Source: Mycolicibacterium neoaurum VKM Ac-1815D
GTDB taxonomy: Bacteria; Actinomycetota; Actinomycetes; Mycobacteriales; Mycobacteriaceae
DNA length: 64,000 nt
Reading direction: 5' to 3'
NCBI RefSeq assembly: GCF_000317305.3
Contig: NC_023036.2
Location: forward strand, 1,488,001 to 1,552,000
Shown here: positions 25,070-34,251 of the stretch, in pieces
Numbering within the stretch: the stretch's first letter is position 1
Layout of the letters: each line of letters starts with the position of its first letter
Notes under the pieces: model-generated
What the model saw: only the letters and a program-made list of their open reading frames with translations
Told to the model about the DNA's origin: nothing
Databases searched by the model: none
Program-made: the position numbers and the translations under genes

Positions 25070-26932
25070 ATGTGTGGAATCGTCGGCTACGTCGGACGGC
25101 GCCCTGCCTGCGAGATCGTCGTCGACGCGCTGCGCCGGATGGAGTACCGCGGATACGACTCGTCAGGTGTGGCCCTGCTCGACGGTTCAGGTGGTCTGAC
25201 CGTGGAACGTAAGGCCGGCCGGCTGGCCAATCTGGAAGAAGCGCTCGGCGAGGCCGGTGGCGACGCGCTCGTCGGCAGCACCGGGATGGGGCACACCCGC
25301 TGGGCCACCCATGGGCGGCCCACCGATCGCAATGCCCACCCGCACCGCGACAGCAGCGGGAAGTTCGCCGTGGTGCACAACGGCATCATCGAGAATTTCG
25401 CCGGGCTGCGTGCCGAGCTGGAGGCCGTCGGCGTCGAGTTCGCCAGCGATACCGATTCCGAGGTCGCCGTGCATCTGGTCGCCCAGGCCTACCGCCACGG
25501 TGATACCGCCGGAGACTTCGTGGCGTCGGTGCTCGCGGTGCTGCGACGTCTGGAAGGGCACTTCACCCTCGTGTTCGCCTTCGCCGACGAGCCGGGGACC
25601 ATCGTGGCGGCCCGCCGCTCGACCCCGCTGGTGGTCGGTGTCGGCGACGGCGAGATGTTCATCGGTTCCGATGTCGCCGCATTCATCGAGCACACCCGCG
25701 AGGCCGTCGAGCTCGGGCAGGACCAGGCCGTGGTGATCACCGCCGACGGCTACCGGGTCACCGATTTCGCCGGTGAGGATGCGCCTGCCCGCCGTTTTCA
25801 TGTCGACTGGGACCTCAGCGCCGCCGAAAAGGGCGGTTACGAGTACTTCATGCTCAAGGAGATCGCCGAGCAGCCGACCGCGGTCGCCGAGACACTGCTC
25901 GGTCACTTCGAGGGCGGTCGCATCGTTCTCGACGAGCAGCGGCTCTCCGATCAGGAGTTGCGCGAGGTCGACAAGGTGTTCATCGTCGCCTGCGGTACGG
26001 CGTATCACTCCGGGTTGTTGGCCAAGTACGCCATCGAGCACTGGACGCGGCTTCCGGTCGAGGTGGAACTCGCCAGCGAATTCCGTTATCGCGACCCGGT
26101 TCTCGATCGCAGCACGCTGGTGATCGCCATATCGCAGTCCGGTGAGACCGCAGACACCCTTGAGGCGGTCCGGCATGCCAAGGAGCAGAAGGCCAAGGTG
26201 CTGGCCATCTGCAACACCAACGGCAGCCAGATTCCTCGCGAGGCCGATGCGGTGCTCTACACCCGGGCCGGACCGGAGGTCGGGGTGGCGTCCACCAAGA
26301 CCTTCCTGGCGCAGGTGACGGCCAATTATCTTGTCGGCCTTGCCCTTGCGCAGGCCCGCGGCACCAAGTACGCCGACGAGGTCGCCCGCGAATATCACGA
26401 CCTGGAGGCCATGGCCGCTCAGGTCGAACGGGTGCTGGGCTGCATGGATCCGGTCACCGAGCTGGCACACAAGTTCGCCAACTCCTCGGCGGTGCTGTTC
26501 CTGGGCCGCCATGTCGGCTATCCGGTGGCGCTGGAAGGTGCGCTCAAGCTCAAGGAACTCGCCTACATGCACGCCGAGGGTTTCGCCGCCGGTGAACTCA
26601 AGCACGGGCCGATCGCCCTCATCGAGGACGATCTGCCGGTCATCATCGTGATGCCGTCGCCGAAGAGCGCGGCAACGTTGCACGCAAAGCTGCTCAGCAA
26701 CATCCGGGAGATCCAGGCCCGCGGCGCGATCACGATCGTCATCGCCGAGGAGGGTGATGACACGGTGGCCCCGTACGCCGATCACCTGGTCGAGATCCCG
26801 GCGGTATCGACGCTGTTCCAGCCGTTGTTGTCGACGATCCCGATGCAGGTGTTCGCCGCGGGTGTCGCGCAAGCGCGTGGTTATGACGTCGACAAGCCGC
26901 GCAACCTGGCCAAGTCGGTCACCGTCGAGTAG
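25070..26932 (+). CDS. glmS: glutamine-fructose-6-phosphate aminotransferase (isomerizing)
   Basis: A 620-residue enzyme that makes glucosamine-6-phosphate from fructose-6-phosphate and glutamine, the entry to UDP-GlcNAc. The N-terminal Cys2 nucleophile (MCGIVGYVG) starts a class-II glutamine amidotransferase domain (~1-225). Two SIS sugar-isomerase domains follow (IVACGTAYHSG, SQSGETADTLEA; GRHVGYPVALEGALKLKE), ending in the typical KSVTVE. ATG 25070 is fixed by the need for Cys2. GlmM of the same pathway is at 18409. Confidence 0.97.
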   Translation: MCGIVGYVGRRPACEIVVDALRRMEYRGYDSSGVALLDGSGGLTVERKAGRLANLEEALGEAGGDALVGSTGMGHTRWATHGRPTDRNAHPHRDSSGKFAVVHNGIIENFAGLRAELEAVGVEFASDTDSEVAVHLVAQAYRHGDTAGDFVASVLAVLRRLEGHFTLVFAFADEPGTIVAARRSTPLVVGVGDGEMFIGSDVAAFIEHTREAVELGQDQAVVITADGYRVTDFAGEDAPARRFHVDWDLSAAEKGGYEYFMLKEIAEQPTAVAETLLGHFEGGRIVLDEQRLSDQELREVDKVFIVACGTAYHSGLLAKYAIEHWTRLPVEVELASEFRYRDPVLDRSTLVIAISQSGETADTLEAVRHAKEQKAKVLAICNTNGSQIPREADAVLYTRAGPEVGVASTKTFLAQVTANYLVGLALAQARGTKYADEVAREYHDLEAMAAQVERVLGCMDPVTELAHKFANSSAVLFLGRHVGYPVALEGALKLKELAYMHAEGFAAGELKHGPIALIEDDLPVIIVMPSPKSAATLHAKLLSNIREIQARGAITIVIAEEGDDTVAPYADHLVEIPAVSTLFQPLLSTIPMQVFAAGVAQARGYDVDKPRNLAKSVTVE

Positions 26933-26936
26933 CGCT

Positions 26937-27815
26937 GTGGGAGTCGGGCATTGGCGCAGCGACGCGGCGCGTGCCCACTTCGCGGCCGTCTATGCCACGG
27001 CGTTGGCGCGGCTTCCGGCTGTCGACCGGATATGGGATGTGGACACGGCATTCGGCACCGTGCGGGTGTATCGGTTCGCCGGCGGGCCTGGGCGGCCGGT
27101 GGTGTTGCTGCCCGGCCGTAACGCCTCGACACCGATGTGGGCCGACAATCTGTCCGGCCTGCTCGCGCATCGCCCGGTGTACTGCATCGACCTGCTCGGT
27201 GAGCCGGGAATGTCGGTGCAGCGCAAGCCGATCACCGGAGCCGATGACCAGGCGCGCTGGCTGGACGATGTGCTGACCGGTATCGGGGAGGAGTCGGTCC
27301 ACGTGCTGGGCGTGTCGTTCGGTGGGTGGAGCGCGATGAACTACGCGTTGCGCCGACCGCAGAAGGTGGCCTCGCTTGTGTTGATCGACCCGGTGCTGAC
27401 CTTCGCGCCGATCCCACTTCGGACCATGCTGGCATTCCTTCCGATGGGGCTGCCGGGCGTCCCGGATAGGGTGCGGCGCCGCATCTTGCGGTGGATATCC
27501 GGGGGAGCCGATGTCGACGAATCCGATCCCGCGCTGATGCTCATCGACGCGGGTACCGCCGACTTCGCGCTGCAACAGCCCACGCCCGCCAGGTTCAGCC
27601 CGGAGAAGTTGCGTGCGCTGCGGGTTCCCGTTCTGGCGATCATCGCGGGGCGCAGCGTGATTCATGACGCCAGCCGGGCGGCCGCCACGGCCCGCTCGGT
27701 GCTGTCCGCGGGTCAGGTCGAGGTCTGGCCGCGGGCGTCACACGCGGTGACCGGTGAGTTTCCCGACGAGATCGCGGCGCGGACAAGCGAGTTCTGGGCA
27801 GGCGTCGACCGGTAG
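26937..27815 (+). CDS. alpha/beta hydrolase
   Basis: A 292-residue hydrolase of the lipase/esterase type. The oxyanion-hole region VVLLPGRNAS, nucleophile elbow LGVSFGGWSAMN (GxSxG) and C-terminal RASHAVTGEFP with the His are all seen. Substrate unknown. GTG 26937 begins 4 nt after the glmS stop, so it may be co-transcribed with glmS. It converges on the HxlR gene. Confidence 0.82.
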   Translation: MGVGHWRSDAARAHFAAVYATALARLPAVDRIWDVDTAFGTVRVYRFAGGPGRPVVLLPGRNASTPMWADNLSGLLAHRPVYCIDLLGEPGMSVQRKPITGADDQARWLDDVLTGIGEESVHVLGVSFGGWSAMNYALRRPQKVASLVLIDPVLTFAPIPLRTMLAFLPMGLPGVPDRVRRRILRWISGGADVDESDPALMLIDAGTADFALQQPTPARFSPEKLRALRVPVLAIIAGRSVIHDASRAAATARSVLSAGQVEVWPRASHAVTGEFPDEIAARTSEFWAGVDR

Positions 27816-27837
27816 CTGCTTCGCGAGGTCGGCCCGT

Positions 27838-28293
27838 TCAGGTGGGCCGCCGGACGGTGGTGGCGTCGATGTCGATCCGGTGACCGTGCGAGTCGGTCGG
27901 GTGCAGTTCGTCCAGCGTGCCGCCGTTTTCGTCGACGAGGACGGACCGCGGTTCCTCGTCGGCGAAGGTATGTCGCTCGCCCCATTGGCGCATGGCCACG
28001 ATGACGGTGAACAGGTCGCGGCCTGCGTCGGTGAGTACATAGATCTGGCGGCGCCCCGATGCCGCGGTCTCTCGGGTGAGGATGCCGTGCTCGACGAGTC
28101 GGCGAAGCCTGTCGGTGAGGATGTTGCGTGCGACGCCGGTGCGGTGCTGAAAGTCGGTGAAGGACCGTGCGTTGTCCATCGCGTCGCGAATGATCAGCAG
28201 GCTCCACCGGTCTCCGACGAGGTCGAGTGTGCGCGCGACGGGACACGTGGGGTCGGTCCACGTCACATCGTCGACGTGAACGACGGGCTTCAT
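27838..28293 (-). CDS. HxlR-family transcriptional regulator
   Basis: A 151-residue winged-helix regulator. The HxlR signature CPVARTLDLVGDRWSLLIIR begins near residue 17, followed by the recognition region (VARNILTDRLRRLVEHGIL) and the wing (GRRQIYVLTDAGRDL). ATG 28293 has GGGAGG upstream; TTG 28305 is less likely. It is divergent from an MFS exporter across an 80-bp gap with a clear inverted repeat, a classic local control arrangement. Confidence 0.88.
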   Translation of the reverse strand: MKPVVHVDDVTWTDPTCPVARTLDLVGDRWSLLIIRDAMDNARSFTDFQHRTGVARNILTDRLRRLVEHGILTRETAASGRRQIYVLTDAGRDLFTVIVAMRQWGERHTFADEEPRSVLVDENGGTLDELHPTDSHGHRIDIDATTVRRPT

Positions 28294-28320
28294 CACGCCT
28301 CCCAATGAGTTGCGATCTGA

Positions 28321-28338
28321 AACTATTCTGCCATAGTT
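28321..28338. promoter_or_regulatory. inverted repeat, likely HxlR operator
   Basis: AACTAT (28321-28326) and ATAGTT (28333-28338) form a perfect dyad with a 6-nt spacer, between the divergent HxlR and MFS genes. HxlR dimers bind such short dyads, so it could control both promoters. Confidence 0.5.
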
Positions 28339-28373
28339 GGAATGGTTGCAAATTGCTACTGATTGGGGAAGGT

Positions 28374-29540
28374 GTGCTACTCACCGACAGGCGGCGGATC
28401 TTGCTCGCGATGGTCTGCGCCGTCGCTGTCGCGACGGTCTACGTCGCCCAGCCGGTGCTCGCACAGATCGGGCGAGAGTTGGGTGTGTCCGAATCTGACC
28501 TGGGATGGATCGTGGCGGCAGGGCAGATCGGCTACCTGGTCGGCCTGGCCGTCCTGGTTCCGTTGGGCGACATGTCGGACCGGCGCGCGCTCATCGGCGG
28601 CCAACTCTTCCTCGCCGCGGTCGGGATGCTGGTGGCCGCGCTCGCACCCGGTCTGTGGGTCCTGCTCACCGGTCTGGCCGTGACCGGGTTCTTCGCCGTG
28701 GTCGTGCAGACCACCGTCGCCTTCGCCGCCGACGTGTCGACGCCCGCGCAGCGGGGTCGCACACTCGGGATGGTCACGTCCGGTGTCATCATCGGGATCC
28801 TGGGTGCGCGCATCCTGGCGGGGATTCTCGCCGACCAGTGGGGATGGCGAAGCGTCTATGCCGCGCTCATGCTGCTACTCGTCGTGCTCTCGATCACGGT
28901 GCTCGCACAGCTTCCGGCAGAGCACCCGTCGCGTCGCAGGTCCTACCGCGACGTCGTGGTGTCGCTCGGGAGCCTCTTCGGCGAACCGCTATTCGTCTCG
29001 CGCGGGCTGATTGCGTTCTTCCTCTTCGCGTCGTTCGGCACGCTCTGGAGCGGACTCGCCCTACCTCTCGCCGCCGAGCCGTGGCAGCTGAGCCCGGCTC
29101 AGATCGGCGTGTTCGGGATCGCCGGGCTTGCCGGTGCGCTGGGAGCTGCGCGGGCAGGCCGATGGGCAGACGCCGGTAGGGCCGACATCGTGACCGGGGC
29201 AGCGCTGGCCCTGTTGGCGCTGTCCTGGATGGCAGCTGGGCAGGCGAGCTGGTCGCTTTGGCTGGTGATCGTCGGTGTCATCGTCTTGGACTTCGCGGTC
29301 CAGGCCGCGCACGTCAGCAACCAAGCCCTTCTCACTGCTGCCTACCCGCACCAGACCAGCAGCGCCATCGGCGGTTACATGATCTTCTATTCACTGGGCT
29401 CCGCACTTGGCGCGACCGCCACCACCACGACGTACGCAGTCCGCGGATGGACAGGATCTACCGTGCTCGGTGCGAGCTTCGCGCTCTGCGGCCTGCTCGC
29501 CTGGGCGCTCGGCCGGCGTACGGTGGCGGCGCCGCGTTGA
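28374..29540 (+). CDS. MFS transporter (efflux type)
   Basis: A 388-residue major facilitator with about 12 membrane spans and the motif-A-like GDMSDRRALIGGQLF between TM2 and TM3, plus TSGVIIGILGARILAGILAD typical of drug/sugar efflux permeases. GTG 28374 is 2 nt after GGGGAAGG. The divergent HxlR regulator suggests induction by a toxic compound that it exports. The gene converges on the AraC-type regulator with a 15-nt gap. Confidence 0.85.
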   Translation: MLLTDRRRILLAMVCAVAVATVYVAQPVLAQIGRELGVSESDLGWIVAAGQIGYLVGLAVLVPLGDMSDRRALIGGQLFLAAVGMLVAALAPGLWVLLTGLAVTGFFAVVVQTTVAFAADVSTPAQRGRTLGMVTSGVIIGILGARILAGILADQWGWRSVYAALMLLLVVLSITVLAQLPAEHPSRRRSYRDVVVSLGSLFGEPLFVSRGLIAFFLFASFGTLWSGLALPLAAEPWQLSPAQIGVFGIAGLAGALGAARAGRWADAGRADIVTGAALALLALSWMAAGQASWSLWLVIVGVIVLDFAVQAAHVSNQALLTAAYPHQTSSAIGGYMIFYSLGSALGATATTTTYAVRGWTGSTVLGASFALCGLLAWALGRRTVAAPR

Positions 29541-29555
29541 TCCGCTGCGGTGTGG

Positions 29556-30329
29556 TCAGCCGGCTCGGCGTGCGCGTTCACTCGGCGGGACACCGTACTG
29601 GCGGCGGAAGGCCCGATTGAACGTTCCCTGGTCGGTGAAGCCGCTCACCCGGCACGCGTGGCTGACCGATGAACCTCGGGCGATCAGGCTGTCCGCGTGT
29701 TCCAGTCGGTGGCGCCGGATCTCACTCGCGGGCGACCGGCCGTCCTCGGCAAGCAACTGCTGAACCGAACGCAACGACAGATGGAACTGTGCGGCCAACC
29801 GGGCCGCCGTGAAATCCGGGTCGTGGAAGTGCGTGCGGATGTACCCGAGCAGCCGGGCGCGCAGCTCGGAACGTGTCGGGGCGAGGTCGTGGTGATCGGG
29901 CGGACGGGTTGTCGCTGCGATACGTTCGGTCGCGTCGACGAAGGTCAGTAGCCGAGCGCCGCTGGTGCCCAGAGGTTTTGCCGACCATGTCACCGGGATG
30001 GGCTGACCGGCCCGGGTGATGAACCACTCGTGGGCGGTCACACTCGTCGAGCCGCAGCCGTCGAGGATCGGGCAGGCGTGCGACGGGTAGCGCGATCCAT
30101 CGGGATGCCATTCGTGCAGGGTGTCGTGGCTGGGCGCCCCGATCACGTCATCGACGGATCGGTACCCCAGCATGGTCAGCGCGGCCTGGTTCGCCAGAGC
30201 TACCGCGCCGTCCGGCCCGATGACCCACAGCGGGGTCGGGGCCACGTCGATGACCGCCGACAGCGTGCCGGCATCGAGGGCAATCTCGTTCACCACATCC
30301 CACCTGGATTCCGATTGTGGCGACGACAC
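29556..30329 (-). CDS. AraC-family regulator with PAS sensor domain
   Basis: A 257-residue regulator. Residues ~15-135 form a PAS domain (VIDVAPTPLWVIGPDGAVAL, MLGYRSVDDVIG, then a C-P segment SHACPILDGCG); residues ~150-255 are the AraC double helix-turn-helix (SLRSVQQLLAEDGRSP, RVSGFTDQGTFNRAFRRQYG). GTG 30329 is assumed as start; a second GTG lies 33 nt inside. It is divergent from cyanase across 184 bp and likely senses cyanate, nitrogen status or a related metabolite in place of the usual LysR-type CynR. Confidence 0.82.
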   Translation of the reverse strand: MSSPQSESRWDVVNEIALDAGTLSAVIDVAPTPLWVIGPDGAVALANQAALTMLGYRSVDDVIGAPSHDTLHEWHPDGSRYPSHACPILDGCGSTSVTAHEWFITRAGQPIPVTWSAKPLGTSGARLLTFVDATERIAATTRPPDHHDLAPTRSELRARLLGYIRTHFHDPDFTAARLAAQFHLSLRSVQQLLAEDGRSPASEIRRHRLEHADSLIARGSSVSHACRVSGFTDQGTFNRAFRRQYGVPPSERARRAG

Positions 30330-30513
30330 TAGGTTGCGTGCGTTTCGGGTGTGTTTCGCCGGGCGTTACGTTGCGGTTAAACGACATCCGCCGTCATGGG
30401 CGTTCGCGAAATGCCGGATTTCCTTCGCCTTCTGCCATGGGCAGTGGGGTGTCAACACGCTGATATGGACATGAGCCTTTTGGGACCGCCAACCGCATGT
30501 GAGGAGACCACGC

Positions 30514-30960
30514 ATGGCATACGACGTTGCCTCGCCCGTCATCACCGAGATCGAACAACGACGTTTCGAAACCGGGATCAGCTGGCAGAACATCGCCGAC
30601 CACATCGACCGCCCGCTGGTGTGGACCGTGGCGGCCCTGCTGGGCAGCCACCCGATGCCCGCCGAGCAGGCCGGCCAGGTCGGCGAGCTACTCGGTCTCA
30701 GCGCGGAAACCGTTGCTGCGCTTCAGCGTCAGCCCTATCGGACCGCAGACCCCGCCCTGCTCACCGATCCGACCATCTACCGTTTCGTCGAGTTGGTCAA
30801 CGTGTATGGCCCGACGTTCAAGGCCCTCATCCACGAGGAGTTCGGGGACGGCATCATGAGTGCCATCAACTGCAGTGTGTCCTTCGCGCGTCGGTCCGAT
30901 CCCGACGGTGACCGAGTTGTCCTGACGATCGACGGCAAATTCCTGCCGTACCACTGGTAG
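30514..30960 (+). CDS. cynS: cyanate hydratase (cyanase)
   Basis: A 148-residue decameric enzyme that combines cyanate and bicarbonate to give ammonia and two CO2. Residues 1-75 are the helix-turn-helix-like N-terminal domain. The catalytic C-terminal domain has IYRFVELVNVYGPTFKAL and HEEFGDGIMSAINCSVSF, carrying the Arg, Glu and Ser triad. ATG 30514 lies 7 nt after GAGGAG. It forms an operon with the FNT channel 13 nt downstream. No carbonic anhydrase (cynT) is beside it. Confidence 0.95.
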   Translation: MAYDVASPVITEIEQRRFETGISWQNIADHIDRPLVWTVAALLGSHPMPAEQAGQVGELLGLSAETVAALQRQPYRTADPALLTDPTIYRFVELVNVYGPTFKALIHEEFGDGIMSAINCSVSFARRSDPDGDRVVLTIDGKFLPYHW

Positions 30961-30973
30961 GAGGAGACCGGAC

Positions 30974-31825
30974 ATGTCCTACGTCAAACCAGCCGAACTC
31001 GCGACCCGCATCATCGACGCCGGCGAGTCGAAGGTGTTCATGTCGACTCGCGACACCCTAATCCGGTCTTTCATGGCCGGTGCCATCCTGGCACTCGCGG
31101 CAGCTTTTGCGATCACCATCTCGACGAAGACGGGGGAGCCGCTACTCGGGGCGGTGCTGTTCCCGGTCGGCTTCTGCATGCTGCACCTGCTCGGATTCGA
31201 TCTGCTGACAGCGGTATTCACCTTGGTGCCGCTGGCCTGGCTGGACAAACGGCCGGGCGTGACGCTCGCACCGATGCTGCGCAACTGGGGTCTGGTGTTC
31301 CTCGGAAACCTCCTCGGCGCACTGACGGTCGCGGTGTTCATGGCGGTGTACTTCACCTACGGGTTCAGCGTGGCCCCCGATGCCGTCGGGCAGGCGATCG
31401 GTGAGATCGGCGCAGGCCGGACGGTCGGTTACGCCGATCACGGCGCCGCGGGCATGCTGACGTTGTTCCTGCGCGGGGTGATGTGCAACTGGATGGTGTC
31501 GATGGGTGTGGTGGGTGCCATGATGTCGGACAGCCTGCCCGGCAAGGTGATCGCCATGTGGATGCCGATCATGGTGTTCTTCTACCTCGGTTTCGAGCAC
31601 TCCATCGTCAACATGTTCCTGTTCCCGTCAGGGCTGATGCTGGGTGGGGAGTTCACCATCATGGATTACCTGATCTGGAACGAGATCCCCACCGTGCTGG
31701 GCAATCTCGTCGGCGGGCTTGCCTTCGTCGGATTGGTCATCTACGCCACGCATGGCAAGACCGGACCGTTGCGTCCGCGGCCGAACGAGCTCGTCTCGGT
31801 CGACAAGGCTGTGACCAAGGCCTGA
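30974..31825 (+). CDS. formate/nitrite (FNT) family channel
   Basis: A 283-residue pentameric anion channel with six membrane spans. The FNT fold is shown by the N-terminal PAELATRIIDAGESKV, the LLGAVLFPVGFCMLHLLGFDLLTA span, and LRGVMCNWMVSMGVV. Pairing with cyanase suggests passage of cyanate or bicarbonate, or of nitrite. AGGAGGAGA lies just before the ATG. It is co-transcribed with cynS. The substrate is inferred from context. Confidence 0.88.
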   Translation: MSYVKPAELATRIIDAGESKVFMSTRDTLIRSFMAGAILALAAAFAITISTKTGEPLLGAVLFPVGFCMLHLLGFDLLTAVFTLVPLAWLDKRPGVTLAPMLRNWGLVFLGNLLGALTVAVFMAVYFTYGFSVAPDAVGQAIGEIGAGRTVGYADHGAAGMLTLFLRGVMCNWMVSMGVVGAMMSDSLPGKVIAMWMPIMVFFYLGFEHSIVNMFLFPSGLMLGGEFTIMDYLIWNEIPTVLGNLVGGLAFVGLVIYATHGKTGPLRPRPNELVSVDKAVTKA

Positions 31826-31915
31826 CCGGTTGGCCGAGGTGGCCGGCATCATCGGCCGCACGCTGATGGGTAGGACAGGATTCTGTTGTCAGAGGTGCGG
31901 AGTAACCTCGGAGAC

Positions 31916-33454
31916 ATGATCGAACACCAGTTCGAAGATCGGGGAATGGTGGTGGCTGACCACCTCGATGCCGCGCGCGATCAGCTGCGCACCGAACGGG
32001 TCGCCGTGGCGGCCAAGATTCTGGCGGCGGGCCGGTTCGCGCTGGCGCGGATGGCCGAGTTGGGCCACGCCTTCGAGGACATGATCGTCGATGACTGGGA
32101 ACTGGCTGCCGCCGAACTGGGCGCCGAGCTAGGGATCAGTCGGGGTCGGGCCTGCACGCTGATCACCCAGGGCCGCGACCTGATCGTTCGGCTCCCGGCA
32201 TTGGCCGACGTGTTCGCTCAGGGGGCGGTGGATCTGCGGGTGCTGCGGGTCATCCTCCATCGCGTCGCATTGATCGTGGACCCCGACGTCATGTCGGTCA
32301 TCGACACCCAGCTCGCCGAACAGGCCACCTCGTGGAACGCCCTGTCCGATGAACGGATCGGTGACTTGGTCGACTGGATGGTGGTCGATGTGGACCCCGA
32401 GGCGGTCCGTCGGGCCCGAGAGGCGCGGCGCGGTCGGCGTATCACGGTGGAGCCCGTCGGGGACGGCATGGTCGAGATCTACGGCCGCGTCGATGCCGCC
32501 AAGGGCGCGGTTTTCGATCAGGGGTTGGACGCGCTGGCCCGCACCACGTGCCCAGCGGACCCGCGCACCTTCCAAGAGCGGCGCGCAGATTCGGTGGACG
32601 CCCTGACAGCGGGTGCGAAAAGCATCCCGTGCCTGTGCGGACGTCCGGAATGCCCAGCGGCCGACAATGAGGTCGCCAAAGGACAATTCGTGATTCACCT
32701 GCTGGGCGAACGGGACTCCGTTATCGAAGCGCACACCGGACATGCTGACGAACCCTCTGATGACGAGCAGCGCACCGACACCACCCCCGACGCCCGGCAC
32801 GGTGACAATGCAGACCGCGATACCGTGGACCCGGTTAAAGCAATCCAGCCGGCGCGACCGACCCCGCCCGCGCTGATCCCCGGATACGGTGTGATCACGG
32901 GCGAAGCTCTGGTCGACCTGATCCCGCAGGCCACAATCCGGCCCGTCCCCGCGGCGACCGATCTGGGCACCGAGCGCGGCTATCACCCGTCGCGGGGGCT
33001 GACTGACTTCATCCGCTGCCGCGACCTGACGTGTCGCTGGCCGGGCTGCACCGTGGCGGTGGCGCGCTGCGATATCGACCACACCACACCCTGGCCCTAC
33101 GGTCCAACGCATCCGTCGAACACCAAGCTGTACTGCCGCATTCACCATCTGATCAAGACATTTCACTGCGGGCCCGGCGGCTGGACCGACCAGCAGCATC
33201 TCGATGGCACCCTCACACTCACCGCCCCCAACGGCCGGACATACACCACGAAACCCGACGGAGCGGTGTTCTTTCCTCGGCTAGCGGTGCCCACGGCAGA
33301 ACTGGGTCCGATCACCGTGCCACCGCCGGCACCAGGCCGAGAACGGGCCGCCCCCAAACGATCCCGCACCCGCACCCAGAACCGGGCCTACCGAATAGCC
33401 CACGAACGCGCACACAACCGCGCGGCCATCGAGGCCGATCCGCCGCCCTTCTGA
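31916..33454 (+). CDS. HNH endonuclease-domain protein of the 13E12/DUF222 repeat family
   Basis: A 512-residue protein. Residues ~20-250 form the DUF222 helical domain (ELGAELGISRGRACTLI) and residues ~345-440 carry an HNH-type site (CRWPGCTVAVARCDIDHTT, then CRIHHLIK) with zinc-binding cysteines. These genes are numerous and mobile in actinobacteria, but their biological role is not known. ATG 31916 lies 7 nt after a TAACCT -10 box (31903-31908), which fits a leaderless mRNA; TTG 31886 behind AGGA is an alternative. High sequence divergence of the middle part (~260-330) is usual for the family. Confidence 0.85.
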   Translation: MIEHQFEDRGMVVADHLDAARDQLRTERVAVAAKILAAGRFALARMAELGHAFEDMIVDDWELAAAELGAELGISRGRACTLITQGRDLIVRLPALADVFAQGAVDLRVLRVILHRVALIVDPDVMSVIDTQLAEQATSWNALSDERIGDLVDWMVVDVDPEAVRRAREARRGRRITVEPVGDGMVEIYGRVDAAKGAVFDQGLDALARTTCPADPRTFQERRADSVDALTAGAKSIPCLCGRPECPAADNEVAKGQFVIHLLGERDSVIEAHTGHADEPSDDEQRTDTTPDARHGDNADRDTVDPVKAIQPARPTPPALIPGYGVITGEALVDLIPQATIRPVPAATDLGTERGYHPSRGLTDFIRCRDLTCRWPGCTVAVARCDIDHTTPWPYGPTHPSNTKLYCRIHHLIKTFHCGPGGWTDQQHLDGTLTLTAPNGRTYTTKPDGAVFFPRLAVPTAELGPITVPPPAPGRERAAPKRSRTRTQNRAYRIAHERAHNRAAIEADPPPF

Positions 33455-33470
33455 CCGGCAGCGCGGGGAG

Positions 33471-34238
33471 TCACACCCGGATGACGTTGGGGCCCAATAA
33501 CTCGTAGCGATGCGCTTCGTGTGCCGGCAGTTCGGTGCCGGTGATGATCGTCTGGAAATCGGCGATATCGGCGAATCGGCAGAAGTGCGATTCACCGAAC
33601 TTCGAGTGCGCCGCCACCAACACGCGTCGGCTCGACACCTGGACGGCCGTCTTCTTCACCGCTGCCACCGCCGGATCCGGCGTGGTGATGCCGTGTTCGG
33701 TCGAGATTCCGTTGGTGCCCATATAGGCCACATCGATGACCAGACTGCGTAACCGCTCCAATGCCCACTCGTCGACACACGCCAGCGTTCGCCCGCGCAT
33801 CCGCCCACCCAGCAGCAGCACCGTGACCGTCTCGCTGTGTGCCAGGGCCTCCGCCGCCAGCAACGACGCCGTCACCACCGTGAGTTGTCGGTCGGCGAGC
33901 AGCTGTGCGATCAACCGCGGGGTGAACCCCTCATCGACATAGACGGTTTCGGCGCCGTGCAATTGTTCGGCCGCCGCTCCCGCGATCCGATGCTTCTGCG
34001 CCAGATCGACCTGGCTGCGGAACTCGACACCGGATTCGAACGCCGCCGTCTCCAACGGCACGGCACCGCCGTGCACCCGTTTGAGCAGTCGCCGACCCGC
34101 GAGCACCTTCAGGTCGCGACGGATGGTCTCCGTCGCGACCTGAAGTTCTGCAGCCAAGGCCGGCACCTCGACCCGCCCGCGGCTACGGGCGAACTCGACG
34201 ATCTGACGCTGGCGAGTGTCCGAATCCACGGTGGACAT
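33471..34238 (-). CDS. DeoR-family repressor of sugar catabolism
   Basis: A 255-residue regulator. The N-terminal winged helix (RQRQIVEFARSRGRVEV, ATETIRRDLKVL) is followed by a sugar-phosphate-sensing domain (TVYVDEGFTPRLIAQLL, GTNGISTEHGITTPDPA). It lies 13 nt downstream of mtlA on the same strand and so is likely part of the same operon and its repressor, sensing a hexitol phosphate. Confidence 0.9.
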   Translation of the reverse strand: MSTVDSDTRQRQIVEFARSRGRVEVPALAAELQVATETIRRDLKVLAGRRLLKRVHGGAVPLETAAFESGVEFRSQVDLAQKHRIAGAAAEQLHGAETVYVDEGFTPRLIAQLLADRQLTVVTASLLAAEALAHSETVTVLLLGGRMRGRTLACVDEWALERLRSLVIDVAYMGTNGISTEHGITTPDPAVAAVKKTAVQVSSRRVLVAAHSKFGESHFCRFADIADFQTIITGTELPAHEAHRYELLGPNVIRV

Positions 34239-34251
34239 TCTCCACCGACAA

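Noticed and set aside
31916..33454. Group II intron or transposase interpretation for the HNH protein
   Set aside because: No reverse transcriptase, DDE motif or flanking inverted repeats were seen; the domain order fits the 13E12/DUF222 family.
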